This document shows, one piece after another, positions 16,945 through 26,700 of a stretch of 64,000 bases of DNA (positions are counted from its first letter, which is position 1; each line of letters begins with the position of its first letter). Origin of the DNA: Jannaschia helgolandensis (GTDB lineage Bacteria > Pseudomonadota > Alphaproteobacteria > Rhodobacterales > Rhodobacteraceae); NCBI RefSeq assembly GCF_900109285.1, contig NZ_FNZQ01000009.1:1-64000 (forward strand). The letters run 5' to 3'. The translations under genes were made by a program, and so were the position numbers. The notes under the pieces were generated by a model. That model was not told the DNA's origin and made no database searches. It saw nothing but the letters and a program-made list of their open reading frames with translations.

Positions 16945-18464
16945 TGCTGGTAGACCGCCATATCGATTTTGAAGCTCCCCGTACCGAAACCGTGTCACAG
17001 ATCGGTCGCCCGCTCGGCATGGCTTGGGTGCCGAAACCACGATCCGTTTCAAAACAGAGCCTCGGGAATGACGACCTGCTGCCCGCCGATGCCAGCCGCT
17101 GTCTCGAAGACACGCTGGTGAAAATGATCGGCGATGCGCAAGAGATGGTCGTGCTGTGCAGCTTCCTGCTTGCCTCGGACCGTATGATCGCGGCGCTGGA
17201 GGCTGCCACCCGTCGTGGCGTGCGGGTTTACATGATGCTCGCCTCGGAAGCCCGCCTCGGGCAGGAGAGAGAGGAGGATGACTTCTCGAAACACTGCCGC
17301 GAACATCATGAGGAGATGCTGCGCCGCCTCGCCCCGCATGCCATGATCCGCAGCGCAGCCCATTATCACGCCAAGACCGTGTTGATCGACCCCAAGGGCC
17401 CGAATGCGCAGGGTTGGCTGCTGACCGCCAACATCACCGACGAGGCCCTGACCCGCAACGAGGAACTGGGGCTTCGCCTGACGTCCGAGGAAGTCCGCTC
17501 GGTCTTCGTCGAGTTGCGTCATGCTTTCTGGGAACGCGCCGAGCACCGGATGAGCGGCACCGATTTCAGACCCGCAAAGCCCCTCGGAGCCGTCGAGTTC
17601 CCCGCTGCGGGTCTGGCCCTCGTGACTTCGCCGCCACGCCGCTCGATTCAGGACACCGCCCTTGAACTGATCAAAGAGTCGGAAAGGCGGATCATAGTCT
17701 CCTCCTTCGGCTGGGCGCTGGATCATCCGGTCACCCAAGCCCTGATTGCCCGCGCGAACGCTGGGGTGAAGGTCACTGTACTCGCGCGGATCAGACCGGC
17801 GGCAATGCCCGCGCTAGCCGCTTTGGCCGAAGCCGGCGCTGAAGTGTACGGATTCAAATGGCTCCATGCGAAGGCAATCTGGACCGACCGCGACCGCGCC
17901 ATGATCATGACGGCGAACATTGAGCGCCTTGGGATGGAGGAAGGCTTCGAACTTGGTCTTTCTCTGGATGGCAACCGCACGGAGAGTCTGCGGCACATCC
18001 TTGAAGGGTGGGCCGGCACGGCGCAGGCCTGGCTCGATCCCGAAGCGAAGGTTACGCAGGACATGGAAAAGGTGAAGCTGTGGAAGGATGGAGATCTGAA
18101 GGATATGGAAATACCTGCCAACCTCCCCGTTGACCTGGAAACCGTCACCATGCGCTCACTGACCGGCCCGCTGCCCGAGTGCCCGGCTATGCCCGCCGAA
18201 CTGCCGATGGCGCGCAAGCTGAGCGTGACATGGCGCATTGATCCGCCCCGTGTCGACGCGCGGGCGATCCACATTGACGTGAATGGCAAAGAAGTGAAGA
18301 AGTACAAGGGTGATAGCTCGCCTACGACCTTCCCTGCCTTGATGCGCGAGCCTTCGGGGCGTCGGGTGGTGGTGATCTCGGATCTCGCGCAACTTGAGGC
18401 CGCCGAGCGTCTGTTCGAAGCGGCCAGCGCAAAGGCCGTGGTTATGACCAGGAGTGCCACATGA
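16944..18464 (+). CDS. Phospholipase D-superfamily protein (two HKD motifs), third gene of operon
   Basis: A 506-residue protein with two PLD half-sites: HAKTVLID (His142, Lys144, Asp149) and HAKAIWTD (His308, Lys310, Asp315), each followed by an asparagine in TAN-I. This tandem pattern is that of PLD-family nucleases and transferases rather than a secreted lipase; there is no signal peptide. The last ~110 residues form an additional domain without match. The ATG start shares its first base with the stop of the preceding gene (TGATG). In Mokosh and DISARM systems a PLD protein accompanies a helicase; here it is the likely nuclease effector (inference). Confidence 0.9.
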   Translation: MLVDRHIDFEAPRTETVSQIGRPLGMAWVPKPRSVSKQSLGNDDLLPADASRCLEDTLVKMIGDAQEMVVLCSFLLASDRMIAALEAATRRGVRVYMMLASEARLGQEREEDDFSKHCREHHEEMLRRLAPHAMIRSAAHYHAKTVLIDPKGPNAQGWLLTANITDEALTRNEELGLRLTSEEVRSVFVELRHAFWERAEHRMSGTDFRPAKPLGAVEFPAAGLALVTSPPRRSIQDTALELIKESERRIIVSSFGWALDHPVTQALIARANAGVKVTVLARIRPAAMPALAALAEAGAEVYGFKWLHAKAIWTDRDRAMIMTANIERLGMEEGFELGLSLDGNRTESLRHILEGWAGTAQAWLDPEAKVTQDMEKVKLWKDGDLKDMEIPANLPVDLETVTMRSLTGPLPECPAMPAELPMARKLSVTWRIDPPRVDARAIHIDVNGKEVKKYKGDSSPTTFPALMREPSGRRVVVISDLAQLEAAERLFEAASAKAVVMTRSAT

Positions 18465-19882
18465 GCGGTGAAACCCTGCTGTGCTGGGCTTCGGTCAATC
18501 ACGGCACATCGGTCCTGACCGGGGCGCTGGAGGCCTTGGCCGAGCGCGGCCACTCTATCGAGCGGGTGCTACTGCTAGTGCAAGAAGAGCGAGAGGCCCC
18601 CGAAGACCTACCACAGCACCTGCAGATCGAGACCATGGCGCTCCCTGTCGCCGACCCTACAGACCATGCCGCGCTTTACCTGACCCTGCGGGCGAAGCTT
18701 CTGCCGCAGCTCTCGGCGCTGGAAGAACCGCTGCATGTGAATGTCTCGCCCGGCACGCCTGCGATGCATGCGGTCTGGCTTGTGCTGGCGGCAGGCGGTG
18801 CCTTCCCGCCCGGCACCCGGCTGTGGTCCTCGCAGCGCCCCGATCCGGGAGCGCCGGCACGGATCTCTCCGGTCGAATTCGCGCCAACAACCTGGCTCTC
18901 GGCTCTGCGTGCAGATCTGGCGCAGACCCCGGAACAGGCCGCCTACGACCCTGATGCGCTCTCGGCCGACCGGCGCGCCGCGCTGGATCGGCTCGCGCGC
19001 TATGCCTTGGTCCCGGGAGTGCCGCTTCTGATCCTTGGTGAGCGTGGAGTGGGCAAGACCCGGGTCGTCGAAAGCCTTGTGGCGAAGCTAAAAGGGGGGC
19101 GACACGTCGTTACGCTCTCTTGCGGCCACCTGAGAGGAGAAGGTGTCGAAGCGCTGCTGTTCGGCCGTGTTGCGGCCACCAATGACAAGGTGTCTGCGGT
19201 TGGCAGAGGGCTGCTGCACGAAGCGGACGGCGGGATCCTGTTCCTTGACGAGGTGCAGGACCTGCCGCGTGACACCCAGCGCATTCTGCTACTCGCGCTA
19301 CAAGGCGGGGTGCGCCGCTGGCGACGGCTCGGCGAGACCGAGCACCAGGAGGCACAATTCGATCTTGTCTGCGCCTCAAACCTTCCGATCGACGAACTGG
19401 AGAAGACGCTCGATCCGGATTTCTTCGACCGCATCGCCCATCTGCAGGTTGAATTGCCGCCCCTGCGCGACTGCCCTGCGGACCTGCAAGCCGACTGGGG
19501 CCGCGTCTGGCGCGAGATCGGCTTTCCCGGTGATCCACCCTGGAGCCCGACGCTGGAGCGCGCTCTTACGGAGGCGCGTCTGCCGCGCAACATCCGCGAC
19601 CTGCAACGCCTGGCCGCGATCATCGTTTCGACGCGGCCCGATGGGCCATGGAACGTCTCCTTACAACGCCAGGCACTCGAAGAGTGGCGCGCTGTCGGCG
19701 CCCCCCCGCCGGGGGATTTTGGAATCGGCACCCGCAAGCAGCGGCTTCACTGGTTTCAGACACGGCTCGCACTCTGGGCAAAGGAGCGCTACGGCACGTG
19801 GGAGGCGGCGGCGTCCGAACTTGCCTGCAACGAAAGCACCTTGCGGGTCGATGCGAAAAGCAAATTTCCTTTTGAAAATTAA
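18461..19882 (+). CDS. CARF-like domain + AAA+ (RtcR/bEBP-type) ATPase, fourth gene of operon
   Basis: A 473-residue protein. The N-terminal ~150 residues resemble the CARF sensor of RtcR: a Rossmann-like start (LLCWASVNHGTSVL) and the ligand-loop-like HVNVSPGTPAMHAVW (92-106). Residues ~170-390 form an AAA+ domain of the bacterial enhancer-binding type with Walker A GERGVGKT (193-200), Walker B GGILFLDEVQDLP (257-269) and arginine-finger region FFDRIAHLQVELPPL. The sigma54-contact GAFTGA loop is replaced by RVAATNDK (236-243), so it probably does not activate sigma54. A short C-terminal Fis-like helix (TWEAAASELACNESTLRVD) remains. It overlaps the PLD gene by four bases. It could sense a nucleotide signal and gate the operon's effector (inference). 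Confidence 0.88.
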   Translation: MSGETLLCWASVNHGTSVLTGALEALAERGHSIERVLLLVQEEREAPEDLPQHLQIETMALPVADPTDHAALYLTLRAKLLPQLSALEEPLHVNVSPGTPAMHAVWLVLAAGGAFPPGTRLWSSQRPDPGAPARISPVEFAPTTWLSALRADLAQTPEQAAYDPDALSADRRAALDRLARYALVPGVPLLILGERGVGKTRVVESLVAKLKGGRHVVTLSCGHLRGEGVEALLFGRVAATNDKVSAVGRGLLHEADGGILFLDEVQDLPRDTQRILLLALQGGVRRWRRLGETEHQEAQFDLVCASNLPIDELEKTLDPDFFDRIAHLQVELPPLRDCPADLQADWGRVWREIGFPGDPPWSPTLERALTEARLPRNIRDLQRLAAIIVSTRPDGPWNVSLQRQALEEWRAVGAPPPGDFGIGTRKQRLHWFQTRLALWAKERYGTWEAAASELACNESTLRVDAKSKFPFEN

Positions 19883-20085
19883 TGAGGTGACAAATCTGAA
19901 AGGTTGAGCCAACTGAAGTTAAGGCCCTCTTGTAAGGCGCTGACTCCCCGACAAGCGACGATAATGTCGACTTATCCGACGACTGTATCTGATTGCTGCA
20001 TCGTGATCCAAAGGTCTGCAACAAACTAGGAGCGGGCATGCGCCGCGCCAAGAACAACTGGCTACTGTGGGTCGAGTGGCCCGCT

Positions 20086-20703
20086 TCAGTCCAGATCGAC
20101 GTCGGCCAGACGCGGCGCATGGACATGCGTTCGGACAAGAAATGCAGCGGCCGCGCCGGCCAAAGCGCCGAACAGATGAGCCTCCCACGAGACGTCAGGC
20201 TGACCCGGAAGAACGCCCCAGAGAATAGAGCCGTAGAGGACACCGACCACCAGTGCCGCGCCCAGCGTGATCAATGAGCGATCCACGAAGCCGCACGCGA
20301 CGAGGAAGCCAAACCAGCCGAAGACCAACCCTGACGCACCGATATGGATAGCCGAACTTCCGAACAGCCAGACAAGACCGCCGCCGAGGCCGATCACCAC
20401 GGCGTTCACCGGCAGCAAGGCCCGCGTGGTTGTTGCCACAAGCAGTCCACCCATCACCAGGAGCGGCGGCGTGTTGGCCATAAGGTGCGCGAAGCTTCCA
20501 TGCAGGAGGGGCATGGTGATGACACCATCTAATCCGCTGACGTGCCGGGGGATCAGGCCGAAGGCCGGGTTCAAGCCGTAACCGATGATCCAATTGAGGA
20601 GGTGAACCGCCCAGAGCAGTGCGACAAAGGCGACAAGCGCAGCTGCGCGCCGGAAGAAGGCGCGCATGTGATCCCGGTTCATCATGTTGGCGACAGTAGA
20701 CAT
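20086..20703 (-). CDS. Rhomboid-family intramembrane serine protease
   Basis: About 205 residues with six predicted membrane segments. The catalytic GASG ([15 protein letters not shown]) and the C-terminal histidine in [16 protein letters not shown] are present, as is the [14 protein letters not shown] segment typical of rhomboids. It cleaves transmembrane substrates in the inner membrane; the substrate is unknown. The start is placed at ATG 20701-20703; an upstream in-frame start at 20778 and a downstream one (MMNRDHM) cannot be excluded. It is convergent with the CARF-AAA+ gene, with 203 bases between them. Confidence 0.88.
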   Translation of the reverse strand: MSTVANMMNRDHMRAFFRRAAALVAFVALLWAVHLLNWIIGYGLNPAFGLIPRHVSGLDGVITMPLLHGSFAHLMANTPPLLVMGGLLVATTTRALLPVNAVVIGLGGGLVWLFGSSAIHIGASGLVFGWFGFLVACGFVDRSLITLGAALVVGVLYGSILWGVLPGQPDVSWEAHLFGALAGAAAAFLVRTHVHAPRLADVDLD

Positions 20704-20815
20704 CACCACAGCACCTTCAACGGCTTTCGCGCGCTGCACAGGGTGCCACCTTTGGGAAAGGGGGTTTGAGGCGGCCAACCTCGGTACGGCTCAAGCCAAG
20801 AGAATGGCTCCGATC

Positions 20816-21352
20816 TTACACGGTGTTCCCCGGACGAAAGGGCTGCGGTTCACGCTCGGGGCGCTTCAAGGCTTCGGCGTATTTACGGGCATTGTCATCG
20901 ATCGTGCCGTGCCAAAGCTTCGAGACGAAGGCCCGGGCGTCTTGGACTGTCATGTCTTTCAGCGAAGAGAACAGCACCATGAAAAGCTCATCCTCGCTGA
21001 TCGCAGCGGCGCGGTGCATGGCGTCAGCGTAAAATGACGGGTCGTTGAGAACCTGCTCGCTCAGCGGCATCCGCGCGAGGTTCTCTTCCGGGATCGCCAT
21101 GAAGATCGTGTCCTGCAGGTCGGCCAGATACGCATGCCGCGATGTGGACACCGGCTTTCCGGCCGCCTTGGCCTCCAGATATGCCTGCCTTGTCCTGTCG
21201 AGCTTTGCCCTTGCATGGGTCAAGATGACTTCACGCTGCCGGGCGGGTAGCGCAAATCCGGTGCAGCGCTCGATATTGGCGAGGAGATCTGCAACCTGTG
21301 CCTCAACATCAAAGTTGTCAAACCATGGAACCGTCCCTGATCTAGCCGCCAC
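20816..21352 (-). CDS. Conserved protein of unknown function
   Basis: A 178-residue mainly helical protein (WFDNFDVEAQVADLLANIE...FALPARQREVILTHARAKLD). I do not recognise the family. GTG at 21350-21352 is chosen as start because GAGGG lies seven to eleven bases upstream; the longer frame to 21466 would cross a terminator hairpin and a palindromic promoter element. No membrane segment, metal site or HTH is obvious. It lies upstream of the rhomboid gene in the same direction (112 bases apart), possibly co-transcribed. Confidence 0.65.
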   Translation of the reverse strand: MAARSGTVPWFDNFDVEAQVADLLANIERCTGFALPARQREVILTHARAKLDRTRQAYLEAKAAGKPVSTSRHAYLADLQDTIFMAIPEENLARMPLSEQVLNDPSFYADAMHRAAAISEDELFMVLFSSLKDMTVQDARAFVSKLWHGTIDDNARKYAEALKRPEREPQPFRPGNTV

Positions 21353-21373
21353 GCGCCCGCCCTCTATGTTTCG

Positions 21374-21385
21374 ATAATATATTAT
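21374..21385. promoter_or_regulatory. 12-bp A/T palindrome before the gene at 21352
   Basis: ATAATATATTAT, a perfect palindrome in a GC-rich context, 22 bases upstream of the GTG start. It likely overlaps the -10 region and may be an operator. A similar GATAATATAC word occurs in the mobC control region (8713-8722). Confidence 0.5.
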
Positions 21386-21444
21386 TGTATCGCATTTACA
21401 CCAGATCGCAAGCGGGTGGCGTCCTTCACGCAAACGGACATGGA

Positions 21445-21477
21445 AAAAGGGGAACCGTGGTCCCACGGCTCCCCTTT
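21445..21477 (-). terminator. Rho-independent terminator of double-DUF736 gene
   Basis: On the minus strand AAAGGGGAGCCGTGG pairs with CCACGGTTCCCCTTT and is followed by U-rich TTTTTCC, 32 bases after the stop of the gene at 21509. Confidence 0.85.
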
Positions 21478-21508
21478 CGGTTCAGATCGTCTCCCCCTCG
21501 CGCGCCGA

Positions 21509-22237
21509 TTAGGCAACCAGCGACAGCCCCGCGCCTGCGTCCTGCGGTTGCTCACCGCTGTCGATGAACGGGATGATCGAGAAGGTCTGCCCGCCGCGCT
21601 GTTTTTCGTTCTGCACGGCGTTGACGCGCAGATCGCCATCGGGCGTGTTGATCAGCAGCGACAAGTAGTCATTGCCCGTGCGGCTGCTTTTGGCCATCCA
21701 CGCCGATCCGACGCGGATCGGTGTGCCCCGGGGCGAGCTGACCTCGACGCGGTAATCCGGGTGGGTCTCCTCGGATTTGTAGCTGTTCTCGATCAGCATG
21801 AACTCCAGATCGAACATCATGTTGGCGATGTAGCCGGTGAAGGCGTTGTCAGCGTCCATGGCGGTCAACTCGCCCGAGATCGAGCCGGACTTCATCAGGC
21901 CGTTCGAGACCAGCGGGATGATCTCGAATTCGCCGCTTTGGGTCGCGCGCGCCTCTTTCGTCTGCACCGCGTTGACCCGGAACGGGCCGAGGCCGACATC
22001 GATCTGCATCGAGATGTAGGGGTTGCCGCTGGTATTGCCGGTCTCGTTCCAGGCCGTGCCGATACGCACCTTGCGGCCTGATTTGTTGACTGCCGTCACG
22101 TCAAAATCCGGGCTGCGTTCAGACATCTTGGCCCGCGCCTCCAACTGGATGGCGATGTCAAAGCGCGTCGAGTGGATCATGCCGGTGTACTGAGCGGCTG
22201 CGGTCTCGACATTGCGGGTGAGGGTTCCTGCGAACAT
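21509..22237 (-). CDS. Tandem DUF736-like protein
   Basis: A 242-residue protein made of two similar halves (residues ~10-120 and ~125-235). Each has an ISTR/ISGEL-type N-terminus, a D/E-rich beta stretch, and a RIGTAWNETGNTSGNPYIS / RVGSAWMAKSSRTGNDYLS block followed by FRVNAVQ / LRVNAVQ. The G-x-A-W-x(6-8)-G-x-x-Y-x-S pattern is that of DUF736, a small OB-like plasmid protein family of unknown function. ATG 22235-22237 has AAAAGGAACC upstream. A single-domain relative is at 57001-57338 and a dead one at 42444-42757. Confidence 0.85.
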   Translation of the reverse strand: MFAGTLTRNVETAAAQYTGMIHSTRFDIAIQLEARAKMSERSPDFDVTAVNKSGRKVRIGTAWNETGNTSGNPYISMQIDVGLGPFRVNAVQTKEARATQSGEFEIIPLVSNGLMKSGSISGELTAMDADNAFTGYIANMMFDLEFMLIENSYKSEETHPDYRVEVSSPRGTPIRVGSAWMAKSSRTGNDYLSLLINTPDGDLRVNAVQNEKQRGGQTFSIIPFIDSGEQPQDAGAGLSLVA

Positions 22238-22361
22238 GGGATGGTTCCTTTTGGATTGGCCGGTGCCTGACGTTTTTGCCAACGCATCCGGGATTGCTTT
22301 CTCGACCCCTTGAGGGATCACAAATCAGAAAGCCTGCTTTCCTTTCAGCCCCGCCCACGGG

Positions 22362-22664
22362 TCAAAGCTGCCGTCCGAGTGGGAATGCCCCCGCGCCTCC
22401 GGGTGCTACGCCCCTCCCCTGCCCGACTGGTCTTGATTGGCTGCCCGGATTTTCCGCGCCGTCCTCCAATCGCGCGATGAAGAACTCCGCCTCTTTTCCG
22501 TTCAACCGGTGCCCGCCCCGGTCGGTCAGACCGATGCAGCTACCATTCGGCACATAGGTGATGAGGTACTGACCGAGCCGGTCCTTGTGTACAACGTAGC
22601 CGGTATTGGCCCAATGCACGGTCTGCCCGGCATCGACCGCGGCTTTGATTTCATCGAGTGTCAT
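22362..22664 (-). CDS. Small hypothetical protein with strong ribosome site
   Basis: A 100-residue protein; the first ~65 residues (MTLDEIKAAVDAGQTVHWAN...YLITYVPNGSCIGLTDRGG...EAEFFIARL) look like a compact alpha/beta domain seen in many alphaproteobacterial plasmids. The rest is low-complexity Gly/Pro. AAGGAGG lies six bases before ATG 22662-22664, fixing the start. No function known. Confidence 0.75.
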   Translation of the reverse strand: MTLDEIKAAVDAGQTVHWANTGYVVHKDRLGQYLITYVPNGSCIGLTDRGGHRLNGKEAEFFIARLEDGAENPGSQSRPVGQGRGVAPGGAGAFPLGRQL

Positions 22665-22764
22665 GCGAACCTCCTTACGAAGAATGGTGGGGAAACGACG
22701 CAAGAAGCCCGATCTTCCAACCGGGCTCCCATGCAGCATTCGTTTGGCAAACGGCCGAGAGCTG

Positions 22765-23226
22765 TCAGGCGCTTTGCGTGGCTTGCGTCGCGCGCGCCGC
22801 CATCCAATCCTTCAGGCCAAGAACCGTTCTTCCGGCGGCGACCTCGGAGGCCCAGGCAACCCTTGGATCGCCGTAGGGCTCGGAGCCGACATGCCGGTCG
22901 ATATGGCCATTGGCCATCCATGGCTCGGGCTGGATCCGTCGCAGCCAGTCCGCCATGCTCGGGATGCGGCCCTGGCAGTCTTCACGGACATGCTGCTCGC
23001 CGATCCAGCGTACGGGGATGTCCCGACCCGCGCTATTGGTCAGGGTCAGGCCGAAAACCCGTTCCGCCTCGAACAGGCCTTGAGCGTGGTGGCGCATGGC
23101 TCGGTGCGTAAAGAGCGCCAGGTGCTCTTTCGAGGCATCGAACCAATCGTGCACAGCCTGATAGTCAGACGGCACCCCGCCGAATTTCCGGGCAGAGCTT
23201 TCAGCATGATGAAGCGGATGGGCCAT
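22765..23226 (-). CDS. DUF6915-like protein
   Basis: A 153-residue protein beginning MAHPLHHAESSARKFGGVP, with HDWFDASKEHLALFTHRAMRHH and VRWIGEQHVREDC...PSMADWL near the middle. The many histidines (HPLHH, HRAMRHH, EQHV) suggest a metal site, though no named hydrolase motif is recognised. The family (DUF6915) has no known function. The start overlaps neither neighbour; it follows the DUF6878 stop by one base, so the two are coupled. Confidence 0.8.
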   Translation of the reverse strand: MAHPLHHAESSARKFGGVPSDYQAVHDWFDASKEHLALFTHRAMRHHAQGLFEAERVFGLTLTNSAGRDIPVRWIGEQHVREDCQGRIPSMADWLRRIQPEPWMANGHIDRHVGSEPYGDPRVAWASEVAAGRTVLGLKDWMAARATQATQSA

Positions 23227-23227
23227 C

Positions 23228-23614
23228 TCAAAGTCCCTCGACATAGCTGTGCGCGCATTCGACATAGCGGTCCGCGTGATCGAGGCTGATGCTGTCGTTG
23301 CGCAAGTCCCAGGTCAGCGTGCCGTAGCCGCCTTCGTTGTTCTCGAACCCCGGGTGATGGTGATAGGCGAGCGACCAGGCGAAATCGCCCACGGCGGTGG
23401 CAAGCCGTTCCGGCAGTTGGACCTCCGCAGGCTGCACCGTCACATCCTCAACATTGCCGGAGTCGCCATAACCTTCGTATTCGGCAGTGACCTCGCTGAT
23501 GCCAAGCGCGCGCAATTGCGCGATCAGCTCCGCTCGGGATGCCTTCAAGGTGGTTTCGCGCTCTGCGCGCCACTGAGCCGCCAGTGCGGCATAGTCGATC
23601 TGGGGGTTGGTCAT
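23228..23614 (-). CDS. DUF6878-like protein
   Basis: A 128-residue acidic protein with the typical opening (IDYAALAAQWRAERET...ELIAQLRALGISEVTAEYEGYGDSG) and a later DFAWSLAYHHHPGFENNEGG block with LTWDLRNDSISLDHADRY. Strong acidity and aromatic content are reminiscent of DNA-mimic or inhibitor proteins, but this is only an impression. It is followed immediately by the DUF6915 gene. The molecular role is unknown. Confidence 0.8.
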   Translation of the reverse strand: MTNPQIDYAALAAQWRAERETTLKASRAELIAQLRALGISEVTAEYEGYGDSGNVEDVTVQPAEVQLPERLATAVGDFAWSLAYHHHPGFENNEGGYGTLTWDLRNDSISLDHADRYVECAHSYVEGL

Positions 23615-23736
23615 GGGTCTGTCCTCTTATCTGAATTTGGGGGGGCCGGGTGTGGCATTGGTCAGCGCGCGCCCCGAAAGCGCAGACCGGTCAATTCCAG
23701 ATCCGCGACGCCCGACTGGAAGCCCGCTTTGACTTT

Positions 23737-26700
23737 TCAGGCGGCTTGTTCTGACGTCATGGCGGCTTCCTGCCCCACGATCCGGGCCAGAATGCTTCCC
23801 GTGTCGATCCCGTCCCCATGCGGCAGGAACACCCGCAACTGGAAGGCGATGATCTCCGTGAAACACCCCATGGCCTTGAGACCTTCAATCATGCCCCGAT
23901 CCGCACCGCCCAGCTCGAAACGCATCTCGCCTGCGACCCGGCGACGGGTCAGGGTCAGACCCCGGCCCAGATCGACTGGCGCGGTGGTGCCGAGGGCGGC
24001 GGTCAGCATCTCCTGCGGTGTTTGCGGATTGGAGACGAGGAAGCGTGCGCGCAGCGCGGCCGCACCTTCTTCGCTCAGCGTGCGCCCGATCATGGCGGTC
24101 GCCCCGTCCGGTGTGACCCTGTAGATGCGCTCATTGGTGGTCGGAATGTCCTTCCAGATCGGCAGCAGCAGCCCGGTCAGCAGGTAGAGCTTGGTCGTGG
24201 TGGTTTTTGGCAGGGATGCGGCCTCGGCATCCCAAAGCCGTGCAAACTCGGGCCTGTCGATGTCTTCCCAGGCCGAGGACTCGAACCGCGTCTCCTCGAG
24301 GTAGCTGGACCCGTTTGGCCTCACCGCCTTGCGCATCAGCGTGACGATGTCCTCGTCATACATCTGCATGGGCCGCGCCGAGATGAGCGCCGCGCGACCG
24401 GAGGCGCGATTGACCATCGGCAGCTTATCGAAATTGCGCGACATGGCCTCTTCGGCCCCAAGGACGTGGACCGGGTCGGTCACCTCCAGCCCGATGATCC
24501 GCGTCACGGCGCCGGATTTCGGGCAGGTCCAGAGATCCTCTGTGGAGACCTGCTCGATCTTTTCGCCACGCAGGGTTTCCACGCCGAGATCGAGCGTGCC
24601 CGCCGCGCGCGCCCGTTCCGTCTGATCGGCAATCCGGCGCATGAACTCGGCAAAGAGTGCGTTCTGCATGTGGATGGGAAGGGCAAGCACCCGGTTGAGA
24701 AACCGCTGGATCGGGGGAAGCTCCTCAAGGAGCACCCCGTCCTTGTCGATCAGCCGCAGGGCTGTCCAGTCGGTGAAGCTCTCGTAGCTCATCGCCTCAG
24801 CGCGCCCGGCGGCAAGATCGGCGAAATACCCGCGCAGCGCGGCCCGTGCGATCGGGCTTTCCAGATTGTCCTCCTCCCGGAACATGCCCTGCGAGCCGGT
24901 CTCGCGCTGACCCTTGGTCAGGGCCCCCAGCTGGTCGAGGCGTTTGGCTATAGTCGACGTGAAGCGTTTCTCGCCATGCACATCAGAGGTGCAGACCCGG
25001 AAGAACGGCGCGCTGACCTGGGCAGAGCGATGCGTGCGGCCGAGCCCCTGGATGGCCGCATCGGCGCGCCAGCCGGGCTCCAGCAGGTAGTGCCGCCGCC
25101 GTTTCTGGTTCTTCGCCGTTTGCGCCGCGTGATAGGACCGGCCCGTACCGCCCGCGTCGGAGAAGATCAGGATATCCTTTTCGCCGTCCATGAAGGCTTG
25201 GGTCTCGGACGAATTGCTGCTGGCGCTGCGCTTCTCGATGAAGAGATGGCCATCCGAGGCCTTGAGCGGCCGGATAGATCGCCCTGTCACTTCTGCCACG
25301 GCCTCGTCGCCAAAGGCCCAGAGGATCTGATCGAGCGCCGAGGGGATCGGGGCGAGCGTCATCAACTCCATCATGGCCGCATCGCGCAGGGCGAGCGCCT
25401 CGCGCGAGACAATGAGCGCCCCGGTCTCATCCCGTAAAGGTTCCACCACCATATTGCCGTCGATCTCGACCAGCTTTTGCGCATGAATCGGGAAGGCCTG
25501 TTCGAGGTATCCCAGGACGTAGTCGCGCGGCGTTAGCGCGCCCTCGACCAGCTCGTCCTCCTGGTCCATCGTCTCAAGCCGGCGTTTCAGCAGACTCTCG
25601 CCCGTCGAGACCACCTGGATGACGCAAGCCTTGCCCGCCGCCAGATCGTCCTCGATGGCGCGGATAATGCTTGGAGCCTTCATGCCCATCAGGAGATGGT
25701 TGAAAAAGCGCTGTTTCGTGCTCTCGAAGCGGGACTTGGCCGAGGCGCGTGCGGCCGACGCATTGGTCTCGCCCGAGGCGTCGTTGACGCCGGTCGCCGT
25801 CAGCGCGGCTTCGAGATTGTGGTGGATCGTGCGAAAGGCTCCCGCATAGGCGTCGTAGATCTCGATCTGGGCCGGTGTGAGCGCGTGTTCGAGCACGTCA
25901 TACTCCACGCCATCAAAGCTGAGGGCACGCGCCGTGTAGAGGCCGAGCGTCTTAAGATCACGCGCGACCACCTCCATGGCAGCAACGCCGCCGGCTTCCA
26001 TCGCCGACACAAAGCTCTCGCGGCTCGGGAAGGGGTATTCGGGGCCCTGCCCCCAGAGCCCCAGCCGCGCGGCATAGGCCAGGTTGTGCACGCTCGTGGC
26101 ACCCGTGGCCGAGATGTAGAAGACGCGAGCGCGGGGTGCTGCCAGTTGCAGCCGTAGGCCAGCAAGGCCCTGCTGGGAGGGTTTGACTCCCCTGCCCTGC
26201 TCGGACCCGGCCGCGTTCTGCATGGCATGGGCCTCATCAAAGGCCAGTACGCCTTCAAAGTCTTCGCCCATCCAGTCGAGGATCTGGCTCAGCCGTGTGG
26301 TGCCGCATTTGCCCGCGGACCGCAGCGTGGCGTAGGTCACGAAAAGGATCCCGTCGCCCATCGGGATGGGCTGGTCGGGTTTCCATTTGGAAAGCGGCTG
26401 GATATCGGCAGGCGAGCCGCCGAGATCAGTCCAGTCGCGGATCGCGTCCTCGATGAGCGTGGCGGATTTGGAGACCCAGATCGCCTTCCTGCGCCCGGCA
26501 AGCCAGTTCACAAGAATGAGCCCCGCGCATTCGCGCCCCTTGCCGCAACCGGTGCCGTCGCCGAGGAAATAGCCAAGGCGATAGGCACGTGCATCCGGGT
26601 CATCATCGGCGCGCGTCAGCTTGGTCTGGTCGTCATCGATGGTAAACCGCCCTGGCAGGTCGCGCCCATGGGCATCATGCGCCATGATGATGGTTTCCAG

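Noticed and set aside
13319-18464. Calling the operon DISARM or classical Mokosh
   Set aside because: No DUF1998 or methylase gene (DISARM) and no kinase domain (type I Mokosh) were found; the extra winged-helix-like and CARF-AAA+ genes are not part of either.
18461-19882. Reading the fourth operon gene as an ordinary sigma54 activator
   Set aside because: The GAFTGA loop is missing and no sigma54 promoter was seen nearby.
23818-25437. 539-codon + strand frame opposite the methylase-helicase
   Set aside because: Antisense shadow produced by high GC third positions of the real gene on the minus strand.
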